The notes beneath the pieces are model-generated. The model did no database searches. It saw only the letters and a list, made by a program, of their open reading frames with translations, and was not told the DNA's origin. A DNA stretch of 64,000 nucleotides, taken from NCBI GenBank assembly GCA_022867625.1, contig JALIFM010000002.1:186001-250000 (forward strand), written 5' to 3'. This stretch comes from Lachnospiraceae bacterium NSJ-143. Its GTDB lineage: Bacteria; Bacillota; Clostridia; Lachnospirales; Anaerotignaceae. The translations under genes were made by a program, and so were the position numbers. Shown here piece after piece: positions 63,527 to 64,000 of this stretch (its first letter is position 1; every line of letters begins with the position of its first letter).

Positions 63527-64000
63527 ATGGCACAACACGCAATTTTGCGGTTTGAGAAGCACAAGGGCAACCCGGCAAGGCCGCTGGAAGCCCATCACGA
63601 AAGACAGAAAGAACAATACGCCAGCAACCCCGACATTGACACAAGCCGGAGTAAATACAACTTCCATATCGTCAAGCCGGAGGGACGCTATTACCACTTC
63701 ATTCAGAGCCGTATCGAGCAGGCTGGATGCCGGACGAGGAAAGACAGCACACGGTTTGTCGATACGCTGATAACCGCCAGCCCGGAGTTCTTCAAGGGGA
63801 AATCCCCAAAAGAGATACAGGCGTTCTTCCAAAGGGCGGCAGATTTCCTCATTGGCCGGGTAGGACGGGAAAATATCGTGTCGGCGGTGGTACACATGGA
63901 CGAGAAAACGCCCCACCTGCATTTGACCTTTGTTCCGCTGACAAAGGACAACCGCCTGTGCGCTAAGGAGATTATCGGCAACCGGGCAAACCTGACGAAG
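63527..64000 (+). CDS. Mobilization protein MobV / Pre relaxase, N-terminal part (runs off the window)
   Basis: 158 codons are present. MAQHAILRFEKHKGNP at the N-terminus, NPDIDTSRSKYNFHIV and the metal-binding histidine motif in VVHMDEKTPHLHLTFVP (about 125-141) are the Mob_Pre family hallmarks. The enzyme nicks oriT and carries the transferred strand; it needs a helper conjugation system. AAAGGAG precedes the ATG. The likely target is the MOBV oriT at 56804, about 6.7 kb away, although in related plasmids oriT sits directly upstream of mob. Confidence 0.93.
   Translation, partial: MAQHAILRFEKHKGNPARPLEAHHERQKEQYASNPDIDTSRSKYNFHIVKPEGRYYHFIQSRIEQAGCRTRKDSTRFVDTLITASPEFFKGKSPKEIQAFFQRAADFLIGRVGRENIVSAVVHMDEKTPHLHLTFVPLTKDNRLCAKEIIGNRANLTK

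Overview
The window is a low-GC Gram-positive chromosome segment, most likely from a gut-associated member of the Clostridia (Lachnospirales-like). The evidence is the gene neighbourhoods (dprA-topA, rpsB-tsf, nadD-yqeK-rsfS), strong AGGAGG-type ribosome binding sites, frequent TTG/GTG starts, many hairpin+U-tract terminators, an FMN riboswitch, and a split cobalamin-dependent methionine synthase. This placement is an inference from gene content, not from a database search. No rRNA, tRNA or CRISPR array was found.

Positions 1-32360 are mostly conserved core. They hold the end of an anion permease, a DUF819 membrane protein behind a candidate structured leader RNA, an ABC exporter, BrnQ, FMN riboswitch-ribU, a lipoprotein, dprA-topA, rpsB-tsf, small conserved proteins, radA, pyruvate carboxylase, a TetR regulator facing putP-smr, glycerate kinase, and a methionine/one-carbon operon. 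In that operon a cobalamin-reactivation protein, MetH without its activation domain, and a homocysteine methyltransferase-MTHFR fusion lie together. Next come nadD-yqeK-rsfS and rlmD.

Positions 32458-44323 look like an acquired, AT-rich metabolic island. It starts at the 3' end of rlmD, and a second, decayed copy of the rlmD 3' end and terminator lies exactly 12,023 bp downstream. Inside are an AGCS amino-acid symporter, a LysR regulator, two aminotransferases, a trans-sulfuration-type lyase, an intact panB and a TRAP transporter. A broken, internally deleted panB copy lies downstream, giving nested direct repeats (rlmD ... panB ... panB' ... rlmD'). Two near-identical LysR-type boxes link the regulator/symporter region to the enzyme operon.

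Positions 44480-56656 carry a surface/signalling locus. It has a secreted 2128-residue protein with a Thr/Pro repeat region, a divergent OmpR-type response regulator, an 847-residue surface protein and a membrane histidine kinase. Both surface genes have the same perfect inverted repeat, TCACA-N4-TGTGA, upstream of their promoters, which suggests one regulon. The kinase stops just after its phospho-acceptor helix pair, where a GC-richer mobile element begins.

Positions 56657-64000 are part of a mobilizable element. A MOBV-type oriT lies at its left edge. It is separated from the Cys-rich protein, RepA-like initiator and Mob/Pre relaxase by an aminoglycoside-resistance block: an ANT(6)-type adenylyltransferase, acetyltransferases, and the bifunctional AAC(6')-APH(2'') enzyme. 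The relaxase runs off the right edge.
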